A DNA stretch of 64,000 bases from positions 52,463,665 to 52,527,664 of the forward strand of contig OY754468.1 of assembly GCA_963575645.1 (NCBI GenBank), in the 5' to 3' direction. Under the pieces are notes generated by a model. It was given only the letters and a program-made list of their open reading frames with translations. It was not told where the DNA came from and did no database searches. Below, in pieces: positions 34,400 through 46,300 of the stretch. The stretch comes from Xanthostigma xanthostigma (lineage: Eukaryota; Arthropoda; Insecta; Raphidioptera; Raphidiidae). The position numbers and the translations under genes were made by a program. The first letter of the stretch is position 1, and each line of letters opens with the position of its first letter.

Positions 34400-35923
34400 T
34401 CAGTTGTTTTTTTGCATTCTTTGCAATCGTCGTTCCAGCATCGTATTGAAAAGAGGTTCGGCAATTTTAAAGAAATTTTCATTCGGTTTTTCCTTGACTG
34501 CATTATTCAGACCGATTTTCCAGTCCATCGTAAAGGTTTTCACACTTCCTGGTTTTCTAATAATATTTTCTTCAAAACTTTTCTGCAAAGTGCCCTCGTC
34601 CAATGCCATGATTTTATCGAATTCACTTTTTTCCAATATCCCGATAGAGTTTATTCGTTCAAATATATACTCTTGTTTCATTTCTTCATAATTTTTAAAG
34701 AAATCTGTGCTATTTTTAATAGCGCTATCTAAAACGTTATTAATAAACAATAGCATTTCAGTCGATGTGTTATTGTTTTCCAACAGACCTTCGATTGGTG
34801 AAAAAAAATCAAATGTTTCTTTCGGTGCGTTTGTCATGCTCAGTGCTAAATTAAGTATTTTTGATTTGTTTTTTATCGTCGACTTTAATTCACTTCGTAC
34901 ATTATTTAAGTGTATAGATCGCCGGTTTTTGTGTAGTTTTCGTAGCGGAAAATCTAAAAAAAGATGTGCGATGTTTTTTGGTTCAGACGTTATCAACGCT
35001 GAAAATAAATAATTCTTCTCTCTTTCAGTTAATTGGTCTGCATTCTTTTGTAAATTCAGTAAATTTGTTTTATTTGAAAGTCTCATTTTTCGTTTTATGT
35101 AATCGGTTTTAATATCTTCCATTGTTTTTTTGTATTCAATAAAAATCAAACGGGAGGTTATTTCACCAATCATAACAATCGCAGCAGAAGACAAATATTC
35201 ATCGTTGATATCGCATAATCGATAAGCAGTTGAAATATTCAAAGGCTTATAACCGCAGGTGATCGTTATGAATTGTCTAATTTTCATTAAAGTATCCGAG
35301 TCGAAATTTGTATTTGATAAATAATCGAGTGAAAATGAGGTTTCTTCTTCAATTTGTTTCCTTATTTGCCACTGCGATCTCGCAGTCAAAAAAGCATCAT
35401 CTAGCTCTCTTAAATTTGCATATGCGACTGAGTGTAATCGATTTTCCAAAAGAAGCGCCCAAATAACAAAAAGTTTCATAATATCGTCAGGATCATCGGC
35501 CCTTTTTTTATTCAAGTATTTATTAAAATTTTTGCTACCCAAGTTTGATTCAAATTGTAGTATGTACTTAGAAAATACGTCTTTGTTAATCGATCCTGCA
35601 GTTTTCAGTCGGTTGAAAAAATATTCGTTTAATAATTCTGATTCTGATAATTTGTTATCGTAGATAAGATTATCAGCGGAATCGATGACGAACTGTAACA
35701 TCGGTATCGATGTTGAAGGATTTCTGACGACTGCGAGTAAATTTTTTTTATCGGCATTACTTAATTTGTTGGGGAAATTTTGAACTATGAATTCAATTTT
35801 TTGTAGAGTCGCAGAAGTCATTTCTTGTCGAGTATTTTGATGAATTTCTTCGCAGTAACAATTACAGTCTTGAAAATTATTTAATCTGAAAAATGCTATA
35901 ATATTGAGCAAAACATCAAACAT
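34400..35923 (-). CDS. Unassigned 507-codon ORF
   Basis: One open frame of 507 codons on the minus strand; I do not recognise a family. The product is predicted to be mostly helical and charged, Asn- and Lys-rich, with a hydrophobic first 14 residues (MFDVLLNIIAFFRL) that could be a signal peptide, and a small cysteine cluster CNCYC near residue 20. The start is uncertain: TTTTTCAG ends 39 nt inside the ORF and could be a splice acceptor, so an unseen upstream exon may supply the N-terminus. The frame opens 10 bp from a family D repeat (35933-36175). No transposase, protease or polymerase motif is visible. The ORF is far longer than expected by chance in AT-rich DNA and its codon use is mixed, which supports a real gene. 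Confidence 0.6.
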   Translation of the reverse strand: MFDVLLNIIAFFRLNNFQDCNCYCEEIHQNTRQEMTSATLQKIEFIVQNFPNKLSNADKKNLLAVVRNPSTSIPMLQFVIDSADNLIYDNKLSESELLNEYFFNRLKTAGSINKDVFSKYILQFESNLGSKNFNKYLNKKRADDPDDIMKLFVIWALLLENRLHSVAYANLRELDDAFLTARSQWQIRKQIEEETSFSLDYLSNTNFDSDTLMKIRQFITITCGYKPLNISTAYRLCDINDEYLSSAAIVMIGEITSRLIFIEYKKTMEDIKTDYIKRKMRLSNKTNLLNLQKNADQLTEREKNYLFSALITSEPKNIAHLFLDFPLRKLHKNRRSIHLNNVRSELKSTIKNKSKILNLALSMTNAPKETFDFFSPIEGLLENNNTSTEMLLFINNVLDSAIKNSTDFFKNYEEMKQEYIFERINSIGILEKSEFDKIMALDEGTLQKSFEENIIRKPGSVKTFTMDWKIGLNNAVKEKPNENFFKIAEPLFNTMLERRLQRMQKNN

Positions 35924-36773
35924 TTAAAAAAAAATGGTTGTCTGTAAAGTCGGTTTACGGACGATAGTTTTACGTGATAACGTCATAAAGAAACATTGAT
36001 GAACTCTCTGACGCCACACGAGAAGAGAGAGAAATGCGTACAAGCCGACGCTTGGGCCGATCGTGCCTCGCTATCGCTTATACCGCGCTCTCGCTTGCAC
36101 GCTCAGGCGGAACGTGACACTTTTTCGTGCGTGCAGCCGGTGTTTCATCAATTTATAAGACGTTATCGCGTCAAAATGACCCTCGCATAATGCAAATGAG
36201 AAAGTTTGAGCCCCATATCGATTTCTCCGATAAATTTTAATTAAATTTCTAGGGTCATCGGACTCTGTATTTGCAACGCAGTTGTAAATCTATTTTTTAA
36301 TGACGCCTGCATAAATACAATGGTTATTATATTGATTTAAATTATGAATAATATCGTATTTTAATACTTACAGAGTTACAATTATAGTACTGAATGTCAA
36401 ATATAGTGACGCCTCGTTGAAATACATGGTTATTAGTAGCGCTTCTTTGTTATACTATCGGCTTAAATTAATCGTTGTGCTATTTTGTTGAAAGAAGTTC
36501 TAATTTAAATTAAAATTAGTTTTGCATTAATTATTTTATTAAATCGTGAACAATTAACTATTCATTTTCTTTTAAAATTACAGTTAACTAGAAAGATTTA
36601 TAATTTATAAGATTTTCTTATTAATTTTTTTGTTTCGACGTTCAAGATCTGTTCATTTAATTTTTTGTTTTATTGGTTTAGTTTATATAATAATTTTATT
36701 TCATTAATTTAGTATTTATTGTGATTTAAAATTTATATACGCGATGCACAGAAAACTTTGGTTTCAATACTTT
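35924..36773. other. Spacer between the unassigned ORF and the pickpocket channel gene
   Basis: Contains the family D copy at 35933-36175 and AT-rich DNA. A minus-strand AATAAA at 36715-36720 is a good polyadenylation signal for the channel gene, 54 bp past its stop. Confidence 0.6.
35933..36175 (-). mobile_element. Helentron-like repeat, family D copy 3
   Basis: On the minus strand it runs from TTTTGACGCGATAACGTC to CTTTACAGACAACC followed by a poly-T run. It includes the longer internal block also seen in copies 5 and 6 (CTCTCTTCTCGTGTGGCGTC). Confidence 0.65.
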
Positions 36774-39700
36774 TTATGCGTTGTTTTGTTTCCTGCATTC
36801 AATTACGAACCAAAACAGACGAATGGTGAAAAAATAAACAATTTCTGCAAAACTTAATACGCTGCAACCGAGAAAAAGTCCGGCCATTCCTCCAACGTAA
36901 ACTGAAATATAATCAGTCGGCTATTAAAATTTTATGGCAGTAGTAAAAACTAGTCCATTATTCTCACTTATTTATAGACGGAGAGCTGGCTACGGAGAAA
37001 ATGGGTGACTCGGTGCAGAGCTGAAAATTTGCAGAATAATAGGAGATAGTACAAGTAAGTAGGGAAAAAATTGCCAGAAGGCTAGGCGGAAGATAAAGAG
37101 CCGCCAGAAGGCGCTAATGTTGCGAAAAATCAGTGCACTTCTGGCAATTTCTATACTTATTCTGTCATTCAAAACTAGACTATAATATTATATATATTAT
37201 ACATTATATAGTTATAAGGGCATACTGAAAATTCAAACATGATATAATAAAATTCAAAATTATTAATGTCATTTTGATAGAAATAAAATTAATCGTCATA
37301 TATTTTCATTAATAAAATTACGTTGTTATAACAACGTAATTTTATTAATTTATTTAATTTTATTCCTATCAAAATGTCATTAATAATTTTGAATATTTGT
37401 CGAATGTAATTATTATATCGTGTTTGAATTTTCAGTATGCCCTTATAACTATATAATGTATAATATATATAATATATTATAATCTAGTTTTGAATGACAG
37501 AATAAGTATAGAAATTGCCAGAAGTGCACTGATTTTTCGCAACATTAGCGCCTTCTGGCGGCTCTTTATCTTCCGCCTAATCTTCTGGCAATTTTTTAAC
37601 CGACGAAAAACAAAAACGGAGGAGGTTCTCAAGTCGACGCGTATAATTTTTTTTTTTTTTTTTTTATTTATGTATGACCACGCATAACTTTTTACAGAGC
37701 AGTCCGATTTTGATAATTTTTTTTTGTTTGAAAGGGTATACCCCGAAGTTGGTCCCATATAAATTTGGTAAAAATATTCCAACCCTAAGGGTAGGAAAAC
37801 AGGGGATAATTGATTGTTCACTCACTGATTGTAATGTATGACCACACATAACTTTTTACCGAGTAGTCCAATTTTGATAATTCTTTTTTTATTGGAAAGG
37901 GTATACCCCGAAGTTAGTCCCATATAAATTTGGAAAAAAAATTTCAACCCTAAGGGTAGGAAAACGGGATTATTGATTGTTCACTCACAGATTGTAATGT
38001 ATGACTACGCATAACTTTTTACAGAGTAGTCCGATTTTGATAATTATTTTTTTATTGGATAGGGTATACCTCGAGGTTGGTCTCATATAAATTTGGAAAA
38101 AAAATCCTACCCTAAGGATGGGAAAATAGGGGTGATTTATTGTTCACTCACAGATTTTCATGCTGAGTTGTGTATTACAATTATAAATTATATAGCCACA
38201 AAAAATTATAAAATAAAAACTTTTTAACAAAAAAAATAAACCGCCGAAAAACTGAAAAGCAAAAAATAATAAATCTTTTTATTTAACTAAGTTCTATCTA
38301 AGTAGTTGAACGTATGTGACAGTCTAGTATATCTAAGTAATTTTGAGTCGGCGTCAAACAATCAATGAACAAAGATCACTAAAAGAAATAAACAAATCAA
38401 ATTAACAATGATCCAGCGATAAACATTAACATTCCAAACATGCGCTCTCCACACGACCACTCGCAAAGACGTGTGTCCTCAGTGTGTGCCCGTTCGGGTT
38501 GCTCTGTCGCTGACATTAACTTCGTGAACGCTCAGAGATTTTCGGCGAAGGATTGTTGACGCCGACTCAAAATTACTTAGATATACTAGACTGTCACATA
38601 CGTTCAACTACTTAGATAGAACTTAGTTAAATAAAAAGATTTATTATTTTTTGCTTTTCAGTTTTTCGGCGGTTTAATTTTTTTGTTAAAAAGTTTTTTT
38701 CCCTACTTACTTGTACTATCTCCTATTATTCTGCAAATTTTCAGCTCTGCACCGAGTCACCCATTTTCTCCGTAGCCAGCTCTTAGTCCATTACTCGAAC
38801 GCAAGTAGGCATGGCTGATTATGTTTTAATAGGTAATTGACAAATATTTACCACCATAATAATTGAGTGCGTAAAGCGAGGCTGCGAAAATTTAATTGAT
38901 TTTAGTCAACATACTTACCTAATAAATCGGTAAATCCAAAAATCACGTCGCGTTTGAGACGTATCCGAGGATATTCTTTAAGCCCCCATTGGAGATTTGA
39001 ACCGAGGAACCACTCCCTTGTATCCAAGTCTTCGATGACGTAAGTAACTTCGTCGCAGTTTGGGACACAGTGGCATAATTTCTCACCGTCTTTTACCAAA
39101 GTTGTTAACATTACTGAAAATTTTAAAGATGGCATTTTGGCATTTGAAACGTTCCAAATTGTAAATTTTCCAATACTTGGACATAAAATCCAAATGAAAA
39201 AATCTTTCTAAATAACGTGAAAAAAATAAATTTCAGCGCTAGAGTGTTACAAAAACATACCTGAATAATTTCCCAAGCAGTGTAATCCTTTCACGTCACA
39301 AACGGTATCTCCGTCTGAAACGTATTATTATGAAACTTTTGTAAAATGTTTTCATTATAAAGGTGGCACTTCACATGGCTATTTGTGTTCGCTATTGGGT
39401 GTTTGTTGTATTTGGCAAAATATATGACATTCAAGACAAACATGCAAATAGAGGCAAATACGACCATCCACACATGGCAGTCAAATAGCAAACACACAAA
39501 CATTTGGCAGCAGAACGCAGGTTCAAAATTCCAGGAATTTTAGCACTGTTTCATTGTCCCAATTAATTTTCAATAGTAATTGTTCCAGTTCTCGCTCACA
39601 GCACAGACACAAAAATACTGGTACAGGTTCACGGCGCGTGCGCTTCTGAATATGGCCATTGTGTGGACGGTTTATTTGCCTATTTGACTCTTTTGATGTG

Positions 39701-42700
39701 CCTCGAAAAACCGACAAGCGCACGGTAACGCGTATTTGGTATTGGGCTCATTTGTCAAATAGGCAAATAAGGCCAACACTTTGTCAAATAGACCCTCCAC
39801 ACTTGGTAATTGTTTGCCAAATACACAAATACAAATAGCCATGTGCCGGCATAAAACAAAATCGATTGAATAGAGTGTATAATGTAGACGCTCGACAATA
39901 AAGGTCAGTAAAATCAGATCGAATGTTACCTCTCTTGTGATAGAAGTGCGGAATGCATCCGCATAGCTTCTTGCACATCTGTAGCCGACATTCCATTCTG
40001 CAAATTGTGTAGCTGTACACCGGGCTGTGAGGAAGGTTCGATTCGTAAGGAAAACGGCATTTGCGCTGTGCCGCGGTAAGTTGCCTTGCGGCGTCGCTTG
40101 TGAATAGCGTTAGACCGCTCAAATAGATTTGAAGAAAATAACCATTCGGCGAGTTGATCCCTTTACTTGCTACGTCTACAACTTCTTCTGGCCCGTGGAG
40201 ATACATCTTTAATTTGTAAAATTTGTCGTTTTCATATGATCGATTTAAGCCGTTTAAATAATATTTTGCGGTATGAAAATTGCCTCAAATCCATACTAAT
40301 ATATAAAGCTGAAGAGTTTGTTTGTTTGTTTGAACGCGCTCAGAAACTACTGGTTCGGTTTGAAAAAAAAATTTTTTGTTTGATAGCCCATTTATCGAGG
40401 AAGGCTATAGGCTATATAATATCACGCTACGACCAATTGGAGCGGAACATCAATGAAAAATGTTGCAAGATGTATTTCAAAATTAATCCGTCCGACAAAT
40501 ATTATCAGGTGAAATGCCTTGACTAAATTTTGCAATATTAGCGCGTCACGTTCACAAGCCCGGATAGCTCAGTCGGTAGAGCGTAAGACTCTTAATGCCA
40601 GCGTCTTGGGTTCAAGCCCCACGTCGGCGAATATATTTTTATTTTCTACATTGCTTTCTTCTAAGGCTTACATTTCAATTTTTTAAAATTTTATTACGAC
40701 TAATTAAAATTAAATAAATCTAATTAATAACTCATTTGAAAACTGTTACAACTATAGGTACCTATACAAAAATATTTTTAACGACAAAAACTTTTGAACG
40801 GTAACTCCAATCATTATGAAGTTTGTACACAACATTCATCTCTATAAACTAAGATGAATGTGCGTACTCATGTCCCTTCGTTCCCCATTCGTTCTTTTGC
40901 ACCCGGGTGAAACCGGGCTGGACCGCTAGTTTATTATAAACGATAAAAAACGTTTTTGACGTGATAACGTCTTATAAATTGATGAAACACCAGCTGCACG
41001 CACGAAAAAGTGTAACGTTCCGCCTGACCCTGTGCGTGCAAGCGAGAGCGCAGTAGGCTTCGGCCCAAGTTTGACAGCTACTAAAATTTAGGTTATGTAT
41101 TACGGAATACGTTATCACGTAAAACTATCGTCCGTAAACCGACTTTACAAACAACCGATTTTTTTTTTACTGTCATTAAAAGAATAGAAAGTTTAAAAAC
41201 TTACCGAAATGCCTGTAGACATATTAACTACATTTGCAAATACTTCTCCATCTAGCGGATGAACGAAAAATGTTTCGTTTCTTTTTAATATTTCCCATCT
41301 GTCGGCTTTCCAATATCTAAATACACAATATTACGGAGTTAAAACCCGATAGAAATTTATCTGGCTATCGTGCGTACTTTTTTTATATCATCGATTTATA
41401 TCGATTGATATTGATATTTATTTAGTCAGTCGGGAATTTACAAAAAAAAATCCATTTGACATTGTCATTAAATACAAAATAAAACATTTAAAATACAATC
41501 ATATACACATTAAAATTTAGAGGATAAAAACTCATCAACACTATAAAGTATTTAAGAATGTAAAAAAACCTTACTCGGGAGAAAAATATACAGCGAGTTG
41601 TGAATTGAAGGAATAGCAAATTCCCATCTCGGTTATAATTTGTTCGATCTTGTATTGGCGTCCGCTCGAACCTGAATTCGTAACGGTTGGAACAAATTCA
41701 AACGCCAAATCTAACAACAGCTGCATGTACTGGTCGCTGTCGAAACCGTCGAAATATGGAACGTCTTTGAAGGTTGTAAACGAAGCTTCGGATAGTTTTG
41801 TAATAAAATTTCTTAACTTCTCCTTGTCCTCTACCTGCGAGTTTCTATGAAATAAAATAAATCAGTAGGGCACAGTGTTTAAATTTGAATTATTGAATTT
41901 TAATGCATACTCGATATATTTATTGACTTTTAATTCGTTCAATTTGAAACTCGGACAGATTGTTGCAGCTGGAAACGATGTGTTCCAACTGAATCGATCT
42001 CGTTCCATCGAAATTACCGTTGGATTCTCTTGGTAGCGTTGCCACGTCGCGAAACTAAGTGACACAGCTCCGTATATGGCTCCGATTATAAAAATTAGCC
42101 ATATTAATCTGAAACAAAAATTAAATAGATGAGAATCGTTCGAAATTAAAAACATTATTTATTAAAGTGAAACTTTTATTCTATCGCCCCGATTTTTTCT
42201 GGCCGTCTGTTGCATGTCGCATTACAGGCGGCCGCGGAGTAGGGGTAAAGTGAAAGGCGTTCGGAGTAGGCGCTCGGTAGAGCAGCCAAGGCCAATATGG
42301 CGGCGTCCATGGTTAGCATCAGCTGACCGTGTAGTATGTATAACACATAGTCAGTCTGTCATGCGGGCAAGTGCTGTACAGTGTTTACATGTTTTTATTC
42401 GTGTATTCATGTGAATATTGTTGTTTATAATTAATCGTGATGGATAAGTGTCTACAATCCAACGCCTACAATCCAATAAAAGTTTCACTTGCGTCGTGGT
42501 TTCTTAAAACCACACAACTGTTTTTTTTTTTTTGTTACAGTGACAATTTTGAGTTATTGAAATTTAGTATCGACCGATATTAGTGTAAATATAATAATAT
42601 GACCATTCCGATTTTTTATAAATTAACAAAATGCTTATGGAAATTAATATTTAGTACATTTCAATAGGATGTCGACATTTCTGCGTCAAATGATTTAAAC

Positions 42701-42884
42701 CGTGTACAGAACTCATTTTTAAAAATAAAACAAAGAAATTGAAACCGGCCGTTAATGCCCTTTTTGCAAACGGTTTTTTAGTAGCAATTTTCTTTTCAGT
42801 AATATAATTTTTGAGTTTATTGTTTTCATTGACTTTTAAATATGTTGATGTGTAAGTATTTTTTGAATTAAATTTTTTATACAT
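36774..42884 (-). CDS. DEG/ENaC sodium channel, pickpocket family (8 exons, 486 aa)
   Basis: Minus-strand exons 42658-42884, 41911-42108, 41575-41844, 41205-41316, 39930-40206, 39261-39314, 38919-39113 and 36774-36901 join to 486 aa. Pickpocket channels are trimeric amiloride-sensitive cation channels used in insect mechano-, chemo- and osmosensation. Family marks: cytoplasmic SSVHGLNHL (the HG gating motif) before TM1 (WLIFIIGAIYGAVSL); FPAATICPSFK after TM1; extracellular Cys-rich YTICRMECRLQMCKKLCGCI and CHCVPNCDEVTYV; TM2 VYVGGMAGLFLGCSVLSFAE with the GxS selectivity filter (GCS). The length is typical of the family. The intron before the last exon carries a nested transposon. I cannot assign a specific ppk number. 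Confidence 0.92.
36976..38790. mobile_element. Foldback element, family A copy 2, split by a nested insertion
   Basis: The tips AGACGGAGAGCTGGCTACGG and CCGTAGCCAGCTCTTAGTCC match copy 1. The right arm is interrupted inside its T-run at about 37598 and resumes with CCCTACTTACTTG at 38701. Confidence 0.8.
37598..38700. repeat. Composite insertion: three 165-bp tandem repeats plus a foldback
   Basis: Starts AACCGACGAAAAAC. Three tandem copies of a roughly 165-bp unit (starting near 37671, 37836 and 38001, each with CATAACTTTTTACAGAG) are followed by a foldback with arms at 38212-38355 and 38555-38697 ending in AACCGCCGAAAAACTG. The left tip of the insert resembles the foldback tip, so the pieces may form one element. 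Confidence 0.65.
39361..39852. mobile_element. TIR element in a channel-gene intron
   Basis: The ends AGGTGGCACTTCACATGGC and the complement of TGCCGGCACATGGCTATTTG are imperfect inverted repeats, and both subterminal regions are rich in TATTTG-type short repeats. No transposase is recognisable. Confidence 0.6.
40291..40930 (+). repeat. Dispersed repeat with tRNA-like core (copy 2)
   Basis: It begins ATACTAATATATAAAGCTGA and ends CCGGGCTGGACCGCTAG. At 40558-40630 it contains a tRNA-Lys(CTT)-like sequence with A-box TAGCTCAGTCGGTAGAG, anticodon loop CTCTTAA and B-box GGGTTCAAGCCCC, but with poor acceptor and anticodon stem pairing. Confidence 0.65.
40954..41157 (+). mobile_element. Helentron-like repeat, family D copy 4
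   Basis: It starts TTTTGACGTGATAACGTC, ends CTTTACAAACAACC and is followed by a T-run. At about 204 bp it is the shortest complete copy. Confidence 0.65.
42163..42520 (+). mobile_element. Helentron-like repeat, family E copy 2
   Basis: Near-identical to 13082-13424: AAGTGAAACTTTTATTC at the left, AATAAAAGTTTCACTT near the right, then the GTGGTTT...AAACCAC hairpin, ACAACTG and a T-run. It has a 14-bp duplication (ACAATCCAACGCCT) before the right subterminal repeat. Confidence 0.6.
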
Positions 42885-43351
42885 TTTAAAAATGTATGTG
42901 TTTTAACGATGAACAACCGACACGTTTTGTAGCTATTGAAAATTCATTATAGCTAGTCGATAAAAATTATTTTGCATATTTAATGAAGTTCTTTCTTTTT
43001 CTAAAACTGATTTCCAACTTGATAAAAGTGATTAATACATAATGTACAAAAAGTATTGCATAAATTATTAATGTCAAGCTTTGTGTAGCTTCGATCATTA
43101 GAAGGTCATTTCTGTTTATACGAACTCTATTAAAAGTTAGAAATCGCTTTTTTATAATGCCCCTATTATATTTATGTACTGAAATTTTGGCCAAGTTAAA
43201 ATGCGCGCATTGTGCGTTCAATTATGCAACTGTTTTCTTGATTACATGTTGATTACTTTATGCACATTATTATATACAACCAGCAAAAAAAAAAGCAACA
43301 TAACCTAAAAACCTCTATTTTATGCAGTATTTATGACTTATTTATGTAAAT
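42885..43351. promoter_or_regulatory. Divergent promoter region, channel gene / ZAD zinc finger
   Basis: 467 bp between outward-facing start codons, AT-rich, with no recognisable transposon. It probably holds both promoters. Confidence 0.4.
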
Positions 43352-46300
43352 ATGGAAGAATCATTAATTTTATCAAATGATTTGAATCGCGTATGTCGAA
43401 CGTGTTTATCTGAAAAAAATTTAGATGAATTGCAGTCAGTTTTTGACGAACGAGTAAATGATATGATAATGGAATTAGCCTCCGTTAAGGTAAATTTTTT
43501 TTTTTGTTTAAATTGTTAAGATATGTAATGCTTGCTTTTTACCTAATGTTTTAGCGTTATTGTTTATTGAATGTGAGCACTTTTTGCAAGTGAAGTGTTT
43601 TCGTAGTTTAGTGGGTTTATTTAAATAAAGAAATGAGGTTAAGGATTTGAAAAAATAACAAATGAACGTTTGCAGATCTTACAAGATGACGGTCTACCAG
43701 GTGTGATATGCGTTCAGTGTGTGCTGCAAGCAGGCCTTGCATACTCGTTTAAACAGCAATGCGAACGCTCCGATTTGAAGCTTCGAAATGTTTTATTTCC
43801 GTTAGAGCAGCAAGCATCGAACGAAGATATTTTTTTACGGTCTGGCTATAATCACACCCAACCACAAATAGTCGAAGAAAATGTTTTGGAAAACGCCACC
43901 ATCGAAGTGAAATACGATAATACAATAGTAAAATATAATAACTCAATTCTTAAATATGACAACACGATAGAAATAAGCAATTTTGTTAAAATCGAAACAG
44001 TTGATGCTTCCATACAAGTAGGGGTAAGATTATTATTATATAATTATATTATTTATCTCGTAAGGTATGCACACGCGGTATATAATGCCTCTACTACACA
44101 CGTGGCCAGCACCGCCACTCAAATAAGTGCCTATCATCGCCGCGATGATTGCCTAACCCTCCACACAATCGTGCCGGTCCGATTGTGTGTACGGGCGCAC
44201 GATGCTGGCCACGCATTCCTTTGATGTACCGACAATCAACCGATTACAGGCGATTATGTCCACGCACCGACGAATATGCCCTCTACACAATCGTGAGTGC
44301 CTGTAAGTGGCGGTGCTGGCCACGTGTGTAGTGGAGGCTTAATATATTTAAATTTTCAGAAATCGTTCATAACAAAGCAGAGGCCTAAAAGGTCGACAAA
44401 TACAGATTTTTTCAATAGTTTAATAAGAGACGAACAGCTGGCCATCGATATTGATATTAACGAAGACAGATTGGAAGTTCAGAATGAGTGCGACAGTGAA
44501 ACAAAAACCGATGAGAGAGACGAAACAAAGACTGATTACTCCTGTACGGAGTGCGGTAGAAAATTTAGATTATTAAGCGGCTTAAAAGTTCATTTGGCGA
44601 AGCACGGCAAAAAACATAAGTGCGAAGTATGCAATAAAGACTTTTCGTGTAAGTAATATTATTTTTTTATTTGTTGATATCTACTAGTGATGTGCCGGGT
44701 CGTTAAAAATGTATATCCGCGGATACGGATCTGAATACTGATATTTGGTTTCAAGATCCGCGGATACGGATACGGATCTTAACTTTCTTAGAGTACGCGG
44801 CGGTAAATATTGCACATCGACCTTTGGAAAGAGACTATCTGTTATGGGAAAAAGTTATTGACCTCTTTAAGAGTTAACTCTCATAACAGATTGTCTCTTT
44901 CCAAAGATCGATGTGCAATATCTCATTATAAAGATAGTTTTTTAGTACCTTTGAGTTATGTACTATTGGTATGGTACTCACTACGATAAATGTTTGCAAT
45001 ATAAAGGTGCCAAATACGATTTTAAAAAATAAAAAATAATCTGAATGGAATTTAACAGTTTTTCATTATTACCTAATCACCTATATATATAAAATTTCAT
45101 CTATGAATTGAAAATCAATAAGGTAAAAGATCCGCCAAAAACTAACGGATATGGATCTTCCTTCTCCCTCGGATATCCGCGGATACGGATATCCGGCACA
45201 TCACTAATATCTACACACGGCTGTTATTGTGTTACGATAAAGTTTTTGTAGTGTAGATAAATGAAATCTTCCACACTCACAAATAGAACATTGAACAAAT
45301 AATTTGAGTAGATTTTCTTCGCAAAACAATAAACGCACCACCCCGTCATTTTACCTCATCCTCGAAAAAAGTTTTTTGACCTCAATAGTGAGGAAGATGC
45401 ATCTCACTATAATAATCGTTGTATGTATAACGACGTATTGTATTTTTCCGCGATAAATAAATGATTATTATTCGACAGTGTCCAAACAATTGAGTAACCA
45501 CATGAAGTTGCATCCGGACTTTCGACCGTACAATTGTTCGGTGTGCGAGAAGGCGTTCGCGCTGAGCGCCAGCTTAGCCAAGCATATGAGGACGCACGGG
45601 GGTGAAAGACGACACCTGTGCACCACTTGCGGCAAACGATTCTACGAGCCGAGCCATCTAGTCGTTCATATGCGCACACATACGGGAGAAAAGCCAATCG
45701 TTTGCGCCGTATGCGGAAAAAGATTTTCAGATCCGCACGGTCTCGTTGCCCACAACAAAACACATACAGGTATTGTGAAAATAATCTACTAATTGAATGA
45801 ATGTCGGCACCTAACCTAACTAAATTATTATTGTTTAGCGATGGCTTATTTAGAGGGTTCCGTTTACGCGTTGGTTTAATTTTAGGAGAGAAAAAATACG
45901 AATGCGATATTTGCAAGAAACGATTCGCTCATTCCTTCGTACTCACGGCTCACCGGCGGGTCCATACAGGAGAGCGACCGTACGTCTGTTCGGTTTGCAG
46001 TACGGCCTTCGCTACGTCGTCTTATCTCACCATTCACATGCGGACTCACACCAAAGAGAGGCCTTACAAGTGCAGTCTTTGTCCGAAGGTAACCGGATTT
46101 CACTGACCGTTTTCTTAAGGCCATATTCATCGAACACTATTAAAGATAGAAATTACTAATCTTGGAACAAATTTATTCATTGGATTAAAATTTACTTTCA
46201 ATTCACCAATCAAAATTGCACGTAGGAAAGAATAAATATACCCTGCTCTATACTCCTTGTTCTTTTTGTTGAATATTTTGAAGTTCACCCAAAAATCCGG

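Noticed and set aside
40558-40630. A tRNA-Lys(CTT) gene
   Set aside because: A- and B-boxes look good, but the acceptor and anticodon stems pair poorly and it lies inside a dispersed repeat whose other copy carries a different tRNA-like core. Treated as repeat-derived.
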